From contig JAUIFE010000045.1 of assembly GCA_030429565.1 (NCBI GenBank), forward strand, positions 1 through 37,092: a DNA stretch of 37,092 nucleotides, given 5' to 3'. The translations under genes were made by a program, and so were the position numbers. Below the pieces are notes generated by a model, which was not told the DNA's origin, did no database searches, and saw only the letters and a program-made list of their open reading frames with translations. Positions 16,201 to 23,111 of this stretch are shown in pieces. Origin of the DNA: Holophagae bacterium. Its GTDB lineage: Bacteria; Acidobacteriota; Holophagae; Acanthopleuribacterales; Acanthopleuribacteraceae. The stretch's first letter is position 1. The number at the start of each line of letters is the position of its first letter.

Positions 16201-17085
16201 CCAACTGCCGGGTTTGCGCCGATTGAAAGCGTTTTTTCCAAACCTACACCGCAAACTCAAGCACCCAAACCCCCGTCGTTGGTTGATCAGATTTGGCGTA
16301 TCAACCCTGAGGTAAGCGCGCTTCCAGCGATCCCACGACCTAACGAGCCTTGGAACATCAATCCCGTGGTCGGCACGCTACCAGACTTCGCACATCCAGA
16401 CGGGCTCGTTGTCCCAATTACCCATGTGGCTCAAGCCGCGAAGTTGCCTTCAAGCCCAGCGGAACCAGCACAAAGCAAGATATCGGAGCCTGGCAATCAA
16501 ACCCGGTTGCTAAACCCCATCCTGACCGGCACGCCTGTGCCAAAAGTCATCAACGGTGGCATCGCTGTTTTTCTGAGGGTGCTGGTTGGAACGCTGGAAG
16601 CGAATCCGTCCGCGCTTTTTCATTATCGAAACGAACAGGACCAAAACATTCTCCATCTGCAACCCGACATCCAGATCCCCAAGACGTTTCATGGGGTGCT
16701 GGTTTTGGCGCAGCGTCTCATGGAAAGGTTGCCCACGGTCTTGTATTCCAAATGGATGATCACCGGCGGTCATTTACCACCAACGGCTCCACATCCAGTG
16801 CCGAATCCGGTCAAGGCCGACGAACCCAACGCGGAAGAGATCGCCCTTCAACGGCGGCGCCAACTGTTGCAGGTTCACCACGATTCAGCTCCCGAAAAAC
16901 ACGAACGCCAGACGGTTGAGTTTCTGAAACCGCTCCTAGAAGATCTCGTTCGCAGAGTAGAAACTATGACCCAACGACCCATTCAGATCACGCTGAAAAC
17001 AGAACTCGACGGGCGCGAAATCGCCGAGGCTGTGTACAAAGATATCCGCGAGCAAAAAGTTAAACGATACGAGACCTTTTCATGA
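13243..17085 (+). CDS. Tail tape measure protein
   Basis: This 1280-residue protein, the longest gene here, sets tail length and is carried inside the tube. The N-terminus has the TP901-type tape-measure core (ALGELASLGVQDLRALENAAESF; LSDEAVGTFTSMAALTGKATKAT; GTFTTAYGIYKP), up to about residue 330. Hydrophobic, Gly/Ala-rich segments follow at about 385-460, with more membrane-like stretches to about 750; these could insert in the host membrane during DNA entry. Residues about 800-1150 are Pro/Thr-rich and low complexity. A helical end follows. The ATG at 13243 overlaps the chaperone extension stop (TGATG). Confidence 0.93.
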   Translation: MDLGLGLVVSLKDTLSGTATKVARSMEKLDGTVARTSESMTRNLARIQKGAMMAGVGVATLAAPVALLTATAETQKALGELASLGVQDLRALENAAESFSNQWAGTTKPQFITSAYDVRSALANLSDEAVGTFTSMAALTGKATKATTDEMVGTFTTAYGIYKPIMAEMSDMVWAETFAGAMAQTVASFKTNGKQMSDAIKNIGAIASSANIPLQEQLAILGQLQTTMPGSEAGTLYKAFIMKAAEAGDKLGVTMTDANGRLLGIVPMMEAIRRKFPDMTLAATQVEIKKAFGSDEAVKFLLQMSQGLDGLRENIQSVKHAMDTGTAVTQKMARAMNRDIGASLEVIRQQLSNLMEILGRTLIPIVSPLIALTTNILIGLQKVVKNFSGLAQVVLVVASALGAFLVVAGGVVAGLGAIGLAIPAIKAGIAGFGAALAGAGTAIATYFLPVTLAVAGVVAIMVALRKAWQNDLGGIRTTIEKTVGRIRLAFQGVRSLIRSLKDGTGQLSADLATRLENAGLMGFVTGFFQAFYRVRQFFVGFGQALVQTGQRVQNILGPAIRALVSAYGSLVKSALSVFEIFGMVTNSADSSVFLEYGRVLGSVLGVILEVGAFILKLIVYPLSWALRLVSVVGKAFLWVGKIVVGALVNGTRALYTYFLPLRLVVQAIRLVGRVAYGLWGILSGGTSVIGGFKTIATAIGDFLLTPFRWAWDVLQGFWTMMKSLVSSMANLFLSIGDLLLRGLKASPLFGPIFQLFDLAGNLYEKRALFFDAGKSWLLALAEGIWSAVTAPYQRLKQGLTKLRELLPWSQSQPTKHVPFKTEPVPTTKTPAFTVGRTRPPEHPTLANLPTTQIARPIQRSLIPGPVSVSTAIQSTPRNNSVQTIEQSIPIMPEQNSANIEGLTSAARAVRYNLVNGIDTAADRIERLWQIVKKPVRLVSHPLLDSMRALQALLAEKLELIANWMMGQVPRTLAASLMLTPALAGALPTAGFAPIESVFSKPTPQTQAPKPPSLVDQIWRINPEVSALPAIPRPNEPWNINPVVGTLPDFAHPDGLVVPITHVAQAAKLPSSPAEPAQSKISEPGNQTRLLNPILTGTPVPKVINGGIAVFLRVLVGTLEANPSALFHYRNEQDQNILHLQPDIQIPKTFHGVLVLAQRLMERLPTVLYSKWMITGGHLPPTAPHPVPNPVKADEPNAEEIALQRRRQLLQVHHDSAPEKHERQTVEFLKPLLEDLVRRVETMTQRPIQITLKTELDGREIAEAVYKDIREQKVKRYETFS

Positions 17086-17549
17086 TGACCACCAAAGAAC
17101 AGTCCGGGTTTTTGCTCGATGTGGAGACCGGTGAGCGCCTAATGTTTCAATTCAACCCTTCCGAAATCGTGGATGACAAAAACACCGCCTACGCAACCGT
17201 TCGCATTCCCGGCATGTCGCACCCCAGGTACCAGTTCGTTGCAGGTGAACCCCGCAAGATCAGTTTCCAAATTAAGCTTTTCAAAGGGCCGGTCGCCAAA
17301 AATGTCGCGTGGCTGCGATCACTTTGCTATCCCGAACACGCGGGAACGATGCTGAAAAACGCACCTCACAAGGTCATGCTGGTTTATGGCGATCTGTATC
17401 CCGGCGTCGTTGGCATCCTGAAACAAGTCAAGGCACGCTACTTAGGCCTGTTTGATCGTGACAGCCTCCTGCCGCAACAGGCCGAAGTCGACATCGCCTT
17501 TGAAGAAGTCGTCGACCGAAGCATTGATTTCTCCGAGGTTCGCCTTTGA
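17082..17549 (+). CDS. CIS-tube-type baseplate/tube protein
   Basis: This 155-residue protein matches the contractile injection system tube-protein N-terminal family. It has a start like LDVETGERLMFQFNPSEI, then IPGMSHPRYQFVAGEPRKISFQIKLF, a middle LYGDLYP-like segment (LVYGDLYPGVVGILKQV), and the end DSLLPQQAEVDIAFEEV. In eCIS clusters this gene is followed by a LysM gene, as it is here. It would form the tube initiator or a ring near the baseplate hub. It overlaps the tape-measure stop by four bases (ATGA). Confidence 0.85.
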   Translation: MMTTKEQSGFLLDVETGERLMFQFNPSEIVDDKNTAYATVRIPGMSHPRYQFVAGEPRKISFQIKLFKGPVAKNVAWLRSLCYPEHAGTMLKNAPHKVMLVYGDLYPGVVGILKQVKARYLGLFDRDSLLPQQAEVDIAFEEVVDRSIDFSEVRL

Positions 17550-17836
17550 TCGATTCCATGTCCCGATATCAACTCTCCGTCCTACGACGGGGAAAAAACG
17601 GCGATACCTTGGGGCTGCGGCCATTGCTCCAGCTCGCCCCGCAACCAGACGACCGGTTTCACACGGTCGCCGCCAACGAGCGAATCGACCAAATCGCCGC
17701 GAACTACCTCGGGAACGCCAAGTGGTGGTGGGTGATTTGCGACATAAACGACATCTTTTACCCTTTAGGGTTACAGACGGGAACAGTGCTACGAATTCCA
17801 TCAATAAGCACCATTAACATGGCTCTTGAACAGTAA
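17546..17836 (+). CDS. LysM-domain tail protein
   Basis: This 96-residue protein carries a LysM-type module at about residues 36-86: FHTVAANERIDQIAANYLGNAKWWWVICDINDI, then PLGLQTGTVLRIPS. It follows the CIS-tube gene, as in eCIS and T4-like gp53/Afp7-like pairs. In those systems it links hub and wedge and may touch peptidoglycan. The TTG at 17546 overlaps the previous stop; ATG at 17558 is an alternative start. It ends before a 108-base AT-rich gap that breaks the operon. Confidence 0.85.
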   Translation: MIDSMSRYQLSVLRRGKNGDTLGLRPLLQLAPQPDDRFHTVAANERIDQIAANYLGNAKWWWVICDINDIFYPLGLQTGTVLRIPSISTINMALEQ

Positions 17837-17882
17837 AAAACACTCCGATATTTTGGTTTTTTAGCTTGGCTTCAGCGAAGGG

Positions 17883-17911
17883 TCGAGCGAATATGGACCG
17901 GCAAATATATA
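17883..17911 (+). promoter_or_regulatory. Possible promoter of the inserted gene
   Basis: TCGAGC at 17883-17888 and TATATA at 17906-17911 are spaced by 17 bases in an AT-rich gap that interrupts an otherwise gapless operon. It does not match the GATAGT core used elsewhere. The call is weak. Confidence 0.3.
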
Positions 17912-17944
17912 AAGTTTGCAACACTAACTTTAGGAGCTACTTTA

Positions 17945-18220
17945 ATGTTCTCACCAATTAAGGTAACAGAGATTTCAGAAAGTAGGATTGTGTTTGAGAA
18001 TGGTCTTTACGCGGAGCGAGACCCCAAACAGGGAAATGACGCGCCGATTAGAGCAAATCGCGATCTGATCTACACAATGGCAGACGGTTTTTTCAGTGCC
18101 AAAAAGCGCGACTACTATCTTTTTCTGGAATGGCGATCTTGGTGTTTGCGGGATATGATCCGTTATCACAAAAATGCTAAAGAGGACGACTTTATCTACA
18201 ACATAGGCGTTGCTATGTAA
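17945..18220 (+). CDS. Hypothetical inserted (moron-like) gene
   Basis: This 91-residue protein starts at ATG behind TTAGGAGC. I do not recognise the family. It is hydrophilic with many aromatic residues in the centre (MADGFFSAKKRDYYLFLEWRSWCLRDMIRYH), with no signal peptide or membrane helix. It separates the LysM gene from the gpD-like gene, which normally touch. It is visibly more AT-rich than its neighbours, has an AT-rich leader with a possible promoter, and is followed by a hairpin. This is the usual form of a moron, an added gene expressed on its own; the function is unknown. Confidence 0.7.
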   Translation: MFSPIKVTEISESRIVFENGLYAERDPKQGNDAPIRANRDLIYTMADGFFSAKKRDYYLFLEWRSWCLRDMIRYHKNAKEDDFIYNIGVAM

Positions 18221-18228
18221 GCTTATAC

Positions 18229-18251
18229 AAAGGGCGTCTCTGGCGCCCTTT
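18229..18251 (+). terminator. Terminator-like hairpin after the inserted gene
   Basis: AAAGGGCG (18229-18236) pairs perfectly with CGCCCTTT (18244-18251) around a seven-base loop. AT-rich sequence with only short T runs follows, so it may be a leaky terminator. Confidence 0.55.
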
Positions 18252-18274
18252 AATAATTCAATTTTCGAGGTACT

Positions 18275-19555
18275 GTGCCCGAGCTTTCAAAACCAACGTT
18301 CATCATTCAGATCGAAGGTAAAACCCTCACGCAGGATATTACCCAAGAGATTAGTTCCTTCACTTTCGAAGATAACGAGCGCGAGATGGATGTCCTGACC
18401 TTGACGCTAAGTAACCGCAACAACCAGTTCACTGATCACCCTTTATTTACAGTAGGTAACGAAATCGCCGCACGCTGGGGTTATGTTGGTCAGCTTTCAC
18501 CCCGTAAACAGGTCGTTATCAAAGATCTCGATTACCTCTTCCCCGAAAGCAGCGAGCCGACCATTCGCATCAAGGCCTTCGACAAGGGCTACCGGTTGAG
18601 CGGCAAGGAGGCCCAGCGCGTTTGGAAAAAGCCGCCACCTGGCATTCGTTACTCGGAAATCGCCGAAGAGATCGCCCGCGCGCATGGCTTGAATCCGGTC
18701 ATTGAACCCACCAACACGTTCCACTTACGTGTCGCTCAAAGCAACCAATCCGATGCAGTCTTCCTACAAGCATTGGCACACAAAGCCAGAGGTCAGCTTG
18801 GAGACGGCCGCGCGGGGTTCGTTTTTTATGTGCAAGACAACAATCTTCACTTCCATTCCCGACGCTTGGAAGAGGAACCCCAAGTGGTTCTGGAGTATCA
18901 CACCGACCGAGAAGGGCTGCTCCAATCCATTCGCTTAGAGACCAGTGGACAGGGTGCAAAAGGTGCGGGCACAGAAGTTCGGGCCATCGGCCTTGACCCT
19001 CGTAAAAAAGAAACTGTAAGCCACCTGGCCAACAACCAAACAGCGCCGGAGCGTACCACACTGGGGAAAGGTACCTATCTCGTCGACGCCAACAGTGGCG
19101 AAGTCAAGTTCCGCGAACAGGAGAGCGGCCATGTAGTTCCTTCATTCGAGCGAACGGAGAGCTTTCACCAGGAGCCCGAACACGAGCCCGGCCAAGATGT
19201 CGCGGAGAGCCGGTTTAAACACGCCGAGCTTCAGCAAGTCCAGGCAACCGCCAAGATCATCGGCCTGCCGACTTTGCGTGCCAAGCAGAACATCGAAGTG
19301 CGCGGCATTGGTAAAAAATTCAGCGGGATCTATTACGTCCAAACAGTAAGGCACACCATCGGTGGAAATGGTTATTCCTGTGATTTGACGTTACGTAAGA
19401 ACGCGGTCGGCAAAAGCCACGCGGATACCGCGAGCGAAAGCTTGGGCAAGCCCAACAACGAACATGGCGCGACGCCAAACCAACCGGCTGCCCCGGAGAT
19501 GGTGACTGTCGATGCCGAAACCGGAGTGGTCATCACCGATCCCAGGAGGCCTTAA
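18275..19555 (+). CDS. Tail hub protein, late control gpD-like
   Basis: This 426-residue protein resembles phage late control protein D and the N-terminal half of VgrG. It has PTFIIQIEGKTLTQDITQEISSFTFEDNEREMDVLTLTLSN at the start, then FPESSEPTIRIKAFDKGYRL, and SDAVFLQALAHKARGQLGDGRAGFVFYVQDNNLHFHSR, in which a [KR]-x-x-x-x-x-F-x-[VI]-x-[DN]-x-x-L-x-F pattern is typical. It forms the trimeric hub beneath the tube to which the spike attaches. The start is GTG behind TTCGAGG. The tail after about residue 380 is disordered. Confidence 0.9.
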   Translation: MPELSKPTFIIQIEGKTLTQDITQEISSFTFEDNEREMDVLTLTLSNRNNQFTDHPLFTVGNEIAARWGYVGQLSPRKQVVIKDLDYLFPESSEPTIRIKAFDKGYRLSGKEAQRVWKKPPPGIRYSEIAEEIARAHGLNPVIEPTNTFHLRVAQSNQSDAVFLQALAHKARGQLGDGRAGFVFYVQDNNLHFHSRRLEEEPQVVLEYHTDREGLLQSIRLETSGQGAKGAGTEVRAIGLDPRKKETVSHLANNQTAPERTTLGKGTYLVDANSGEVKFREQESGHVVPSFERTESFHQEPEHEPGQDVAESRFKHAELQQVQATAKIIGLPTLRAKQNIEVRGIGKKFSGIYYVQTVRHTIGGNGYSCDLTLRKNAVGKSHADTASESLGKPNNEHGATPNQPAAPEMVTVDAETGVVITDPRRP

Positions 19556-20037
19556 TTTTTCGTCCCATTTGGCTCGTCCTTTTCCTGTTATTTGGGCTGG
19601 CGGCATTAGCCTGCCCCGAGGTAAACCACGCGACCAGGCCACGAGGACACGAAACCAAACCAATGCCCAGCTTCATTGTCTCGGATTTGAGTTGTTCTCA
19701 TTGTGGCCGCCTTTTTATCGACCCTCGTTTGCTAGAGGCCCTTGATGAGCTTCAACAAAACATCAAGGGACCCATCCAAATTCTCAGCGCTTACCGGTGC
19801 CCAACCCACAACCGCGCGGTCGGCGGCGCGCCTCGCAGCTACCACATTCGCGGCCAAGCCGCCGACATTCGCGTTCACGGTCTGTCAACCCGAGCGCTTT
19901 ACCGGGCAGCCTTGTGTGTCCCGGCTTTTCGTGACGGCGGAATCGGCGTGTACCTCCGCCGCAATTTCCTCCATGTCGACGTGCGTGAACGCCCCTATCG
20001 CTGGGGTGTCTCTCGTCACATGGCTAATCACCAATAA
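19555..20037 (+). CDS. M15-family muramyl-peptidase with N-terminal export signal (endolysin)
   Basis: The core (from the ATG at 19663, 124 residues) is a Peptidase_M15_3-type D-Ala-D-Ala carboxypeptidase. Zinc ligands are visible as SYHIRGQAADIRVHG (His, Asp) and FLHVDVRE (His). It would cleave peptidoglycan for lysis or for baseplate entry. The frame is open upstream and encodes FRPIWLVLFLLFGLAALAC, a clear signal peptide or lipoprotein-like signal. The only start that fits is ATT at 19555, five bases after a perfect AGGAGG and overlapping the previous stop. From there the protein has about 160 residues. It lies between hub and spike genes. Confidence 0.8.
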   Translation: MFRPIWLVLFLLFGLAALACPEVNHATRPRGHETKPMPSFIVSDLSCSHCGRLFIDPRLLEALDELQQNIKGPIQILSAYRCPTHNRAVGGAPRSYHIRGQAADIRVHGLSTRALYRAALCVPAFRDGGIGVYLRRNFLHVDVRERPYRWGVSRHMANHQ

Positions 20038-20063
20038 ACACTTGCAACCAATAAGGATGAACC

Positions 20064-20378
20064 TTGGAATTTTGGACTTTTTTTCAACAAAACATGGAAG
20101 TGATTATTTCTCTGCTGGTCGCGTTGATTGCGGCCGTCAAGCTTACTCGGTGGGGCCAGGCCAATGCGGAGGCGCTGGACATCTTGGTAAGCACGATTGA
20201 ACGCTTGGGATTGAAGGAAGCGAAATCGGTGGTGGCCTCCCAGGAAGGCTTCTTATCGGGCGGAGCCAAAGCAGCCATTGAACACGCGGTGTCCAAGGCT
20301 GACGCCAAAAAGCGAATCAAACCCTTTTGGGTCCGCCTGGGTGCTGAAATTGTGCGCGATTTGATCCCTCGTCGTTAA
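20064..20378 (+). CDS. Holin-like single-span membrane protein
   Basis: This 104-residue protein starts at TTG, with AAGGATG upstream. It has one N-terminal membrane helix (MEVIISLLVALIAAVKL, about residues 11-27) and a soluble, mixed-charge C-terminus ending in RLGAEIVRDLIPRR. It follows the M15 endolysin, as holins often do, so a holin or holin-partner role is likely. A GC-rich hairpin follows it before the spike gene. Confidence 0.6.
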   Translation: MEFWTFFQQNMEVIISLLVALIAAVKLTRWGQANAEALDILVSTIERLGLKEAKSVVASQEGFLSGGAKAAIEHAVSKADAKKRIKPFWVRLGAEIVRDLIPRR

Positions 20379-20388
20379 AAACCAGCCG

Positions 20389-20411
20389 GCGCGGCCCTTG
20401 AGGGGTCGCGC
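20389..20411 (+). terminator. GC-rich hairpin between holin-like and spike genes
   Basis: A nine-base stem with one G.U pair (GCGCGGCCC with GGGTCGCGC) and a five-base loop is followed by only TTTC. It could be a partial terminator or an mRNA-stability hairpin before the spike gene. Confidence 0.35.
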
Positions 20412-20431
20412 TTTCAGGGAGAAAGCCAAGC

Positions 20432-21415
20432 GTGTTACCCACCGACGACAAACAACACATGGAACGCTACCGCGACCGGTGGTTCGGTAAGTTCCGCGCC
20501 ATCGTCCGCGACAACAACGACCCCGAGCGGCTCGGCCGTTTGCGCTTAGAGATTCCTGCCGTCTTGGGCACCGGCGAAGACCATTGGAGCGATTGGGCTT
20601 CCCCTTGTTTTCCCTACGGCGGCGGAGAAGACGTGGGCATGTTTTTGGTGCCGGAAGAAGGGGCAAGCGTCTGGGCCGAGTTTGAAGGCGGCCTGGCACA
20701 ATATCCGATATGGGCGGGCGTCTGGCTGGCCAAGACCAACCCAGGCGAGCAACCAGAGGAAAGCAAACGGCTTTGCAACGATCCAACATGCTTCGATTGT
20801 GAGGACAAGCTAGAGCACGCGACCCATCCATTTGACGGCCCCGAACACTTAAAGCACCACGGGCATCCGCCTTATTACTGCCCGAGAAGCCGTGTGCTGG
20901 TGAAAACCGAAACCGGCCACACCATCGCCATGGATGATCGCGACCAACACGAGTCGCTCTCGATTATCGACCGTGCCGGCCAAGCGATCCAATTGGATGC
21001 GCACGTAAAGCGCAGTGTCCAATCCGGTAACAGCCTCAAACGCGGCACCCGCCATGCCGAACGAGGCGACCAGCTCAACCTTCAATCAGACCTTGAAAAC
21101 CAAACGGCCAGGATCCAACTCACGGACCTCGCCGGCCAATTCCTTAAGCTGGAAGCGCGGCAGGATAAAGAGAAGATTCACATCGAATCGCGCGATCGCC
21201 ACCGCGGCAGATGGCAAAAGATCTTGCTGGATACAACCAAGGACAAAGAAAAAGTCAGCATCTATGGGCTCAACGGAACACAAACCGTCGTGATCGATTC
21301 CACCGCCGGTCGGGAGCGCATCGTCCTTCGCGATAAGGCCGGTTCGATCATCACCATGGACGGTGTGACCGGAAACATCGTGATCAAGGCGACAAGCAAA
21401 ACCATCATTAATTAA
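20432..21415 (+). CDS. Baseplate spike protein, gpV/gp5-like (VgrG OB-fold type)
   Basis: This 327-residue protein has a GPV/gp5 OB-fold with RYRDRWFGKFRAIVRDNNDPERLGRLRLEIPAVLG, WASPCFPYGGG and MFLVPEEGASVWAEFEGGLAQYPIWAGVWL. The C-terminal part from about residue 160 has repeating strands (VKTETGHTIAMDD; ITMDGVTGNIVIKATSKTI) of a triple-stranded beta-helix spike. Between them, about residues 113-152, is an insertion rich in Cys and His (C115, C120, C123, C150, and five or more His), perhaps metal binding. The start is GTG, with AGGGAGAAAG upstream. It would sit on the gpD hub and carry the PAAR tip. Confidence 0.88.
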   Translation: MLPTDDKQHMERYRDRWFGKFRAIVRDNNDPERLGRLRLEIPAVLGTGEDHWSDWASPCFPYGGGEDVGMFLVPEEGASVWAEFEGGLAQYPIWAGVWLAKTNPGEQPEESKRLCNDPTCFDCEDKLEHATHPFDGPEHLKHHGHPPYYCPRSRVLVKTETGHTIAMDDRDQHESLSIIDRAGQAIQLDAHVKRSVQSGNSLKRGTRHAERGDQLNLQSDLENQTARIQLTDLAGQFLKLEARQDKEKIHIESRDRHRGRWQKILLDTTKDKEKVSIYGLNGTQTVVIDSTAGRERIVLRDKAGSIITMDGVTGNIVIKATSKTIIN

Positions 21416-21428
21416 TGAAGGGGGTGAC

Positions 21429-22187
21429 ATGCCGCGCGTATCGCTCATCATGACGTTTCACAACAGCCAGAGCTACCTCAGCCAGGCCATCCAAAGCGTG
21501 CTTTTGCAACAGATGCCCGATTGGCAGTTAGTTCTTGTCGATGACGGTTCGGCGGACGCGTCCTACGCTTTGGCCGAAAAAGCCGCGAAGGATGACCGCC
21601 GTATCGTTCTGCTGCGCCAGCCGCATCTCGGAAGAGTGGCGGCATTGGCAACCGGTACGGCCGCTGCAGATGCACCACTGCTCGGTTGGGTCGATAGTGA
21701 CGATCAACTGCACCCCGAAGCACTGCAGGAAACCGCCACATTCCTCGACACCTTTACCGACCACGATCTGGTCTTCACCAATTACGTCGACATCGATGCC
21801 GGCGGCCGTGAGCTCGGTCTCGGTCATCGTTGTAAATGGGCATTCTCCAAACAAGCGTTGCTGCACCGGTTCATGAGCTTCCATTTCCGGTTGTTCAGGC
21901 ACTCGCTGCTTCGTCGAATCGCACCCATCTCGACCTGGCAGCCCTTTGCCGAGGACTACGATTTTTGTTTGCAGGCGTCGGAGGTCACCCTGTTCGGTCA
22001 TATTCAACGGCCACTTTATCGGTATCGCAAACATCGGCAGCAACTCTCGGCAACCCATCGGTTGCAGCAAATCCAAGCGACACAGACCGCAATACAGCGC
22101 GCCCTTGAACGCCGACATCTGGCTGACAAATTAGAGGTCGATATGGAACTACACGGTGTTTACACGATCAGGAGAAAACAACCTTGA
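21429..22187 (+). CDS. Family 2 glycosyltransferase
   Basis: This 252-residue GT-A fold enzyme has RVSLIMTFHNSQSYLSQAIQSVLLQQ at the start, the nucleotide-binding VDDGS (D38, D39) and the metal-binding DSD at 89-91 (GWVDSDDQ). Later it has FAEDYDFCLQASE, the usual ED acceptor-site motif. It transfers a sugar from a nucleotide sugar to an unknown acceptor. It starts at ATG behind AGGGGGTGA, in the operon between the spike and a holin-like gene. There is no membrane segment. It could modify virion proteins or the host surface; both are inference. Confidence 0.88.
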   Translation: MPRVSLIMTFHNSQSYLSQAIQSVLLQQMPDWQLVLVDDGSADASYALAEKAAKDDRRIVLLRQPHLGRVAALATGTAAADAPLLGWVDSDDQLHPEALQETATFLDTFTDHDLVFTNYVDIDAGGRELGLGHRCKWAFSKQALLHRFMSFHFRLFRHSLLRRIAPISTWQPFAEDYDFCLQASEVTLFGHIQRPLYRYRKHRQQLSATHRLQQIQATQTAIQRALERRHLADKLEVDMELHGVYTIRRKQP

Positions 22188-22546
22188 CCCAACCCCATCA
22201 ACAGCCGCCCACCCTCGCCTTCTTCGAGCGCGCTTTTGGCGAATGGCGCACGGAATTTCGGGAAATCCTCGAAAGCCACAAGCGCGACATCCAGGAGCGC
22301 TTGGCTAAACTGGAAGTGAGCATGGATAAAAAATCTGACAAAGAACACGTGACCCTATTGTTTCACGGCCTCCAGGAAGATCTTCGCCGACATGCGCAAG
22401 ATATCGACCACATTCAAACAGTGCTGACCACCAAGATGTCCACAGAAGCCCTGTGGAAGCTGGTTGGTATCGTGCTCACCGTTGCCACGGCCTTTGGCGG
22501 TTTCATTGGATTTTTGGTGACCCTCCTCTTGCGGCAAGGTGGGTAA
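22184..22546 (+). CDS. Holin-like / XhlA-like coiled-coil membrane protein
   Basis: This 120-residue protein starts at TTG and overlaps the glycosyltransferase by four bases. Residues about 18-88 are charged helix/coiled coil (EFREILESHKRDIQERLAKLEVSMDKK). One membrane helix stands at the C-terminus (LVGIVLTVATAFGGFIGFLVTLLL, about 92-115), ending in RQGG. This topology matches haemolysin XhlA and related small lysis proteins. It may pair with the other single-span protein at 20064. Confidence 0.6.
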   Translation: MTQPHQQPPTLAFFERAFGEWRTEFREILESHKRDIQERLAKLEVSMDKKSDKEHVTLLFHGLQEDLRRHAQDIDHIQTVLTTKMSTEALWKLVGIVLTVATAFGGFIGFLVTLLLRQGG

Positions 22547-22802
22547 GCCCACTGCCCGCATGGGCGACACCACTGACCACGGCGGCACGATCATCACCGG
22601 AGCGGCCCGCACCATCCTCAACGGGAAGCCGGTTGCTCGAATGGGCGATTTTCATGTTTGCCCCAAGCCCGGCCACGGCACAACCCCTATCGTTTCCGGC
22701 GCCCTGGAAACAATCACCGAAGGAAAACCCACCGCTCGAATGGGCGACACCACTGGCTGCGGCGCAATGATTGTCGCGGCCAGCAGCAACACCAGCGCAT
22801 AA
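22539..22802 (+). CDS. PAAR spike-tip protein
   Basis: This 87-residue protein consists almost entirely of PAAR repeats: three GKPxARMGD units, with TTDHGGTIITGA, CPKPGHGTTPIVSGA and TGCGAMIVAA after them. The conserved His and Cys residues form the metal site at the tip of the cone. It caps the spike at 20432 and pierces the target membrane. It starts at GTG within the end of the previous gene. Confidence 0.95.
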   Translation: MGKPTARMGDTTDHGGTIITGAARTILNGKPVARMGDFHVCPKPGHGTTPIVSGALETITEGKPTARMGDTTGCGAMIVAASSNTSA

Positions 22803-22810
22803 GGAGTATC

Positions 22811-23104
22811 ATGCAAGAACCAAATCCAAGCTATTACTGGGACGCTTTCCCGAAGTCCGTCAAACAATCCTACAACGCTGCGGGTGCCCGTTTCCCGATT
22901 CGAATTGAAGGGCAACCACACGGAGCCGTGACCTTTCAAAGTTGCGACCCTGAAATCGCTACTGTCGAAAACGGTTGGATTCGATGCGGTACCACCAATG
23001 GGTCAACCCTAATCCTAGCAACGGATTCAGCCTACCCACCTAGTGTGCGGCACATTCAAATCGAGGTTTATGAGCCGACCCAACCCAATGGCTACGGCTG
23101 GTGA
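22811..23104 (+). CDS. Small bacterial Ig-like (BIG2-type) domain protein
   Basis: This 97-residue protein starts at ATG behind AAGGAGTATC. The centre has the Big_2 pattern CDPEIATVENGWIRCGTTNGSTLILATDS, as in x-D-x-x-I-A-T-V-x-x-x-G followed by a G-S-T-x-I-x-A-T strand. Such domains decorate phage tails and aid weak binding to carbohydrate surfaces. It is directly after the PAAR gene. Confidence 0.7.
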   Translation: MQEPNPSYYWDAFPKSVKQSYNAAGARFPIRIEGQPHGAVTFQSCDPEIATVENGWIRCGTTNGSTLILATDSAYPPSVRHIQIEVYEPTQPNGYGW

Positions 23105-23111
23105 GGGGTCC

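Noticed and set aside
20253..20831. 192-codon - strand frame across the holin-like/spike boundary
   Set aside because: It is Arg/Pro-rich low-complexity translation, typical of a non-coding frame, and it opposes two real genes.
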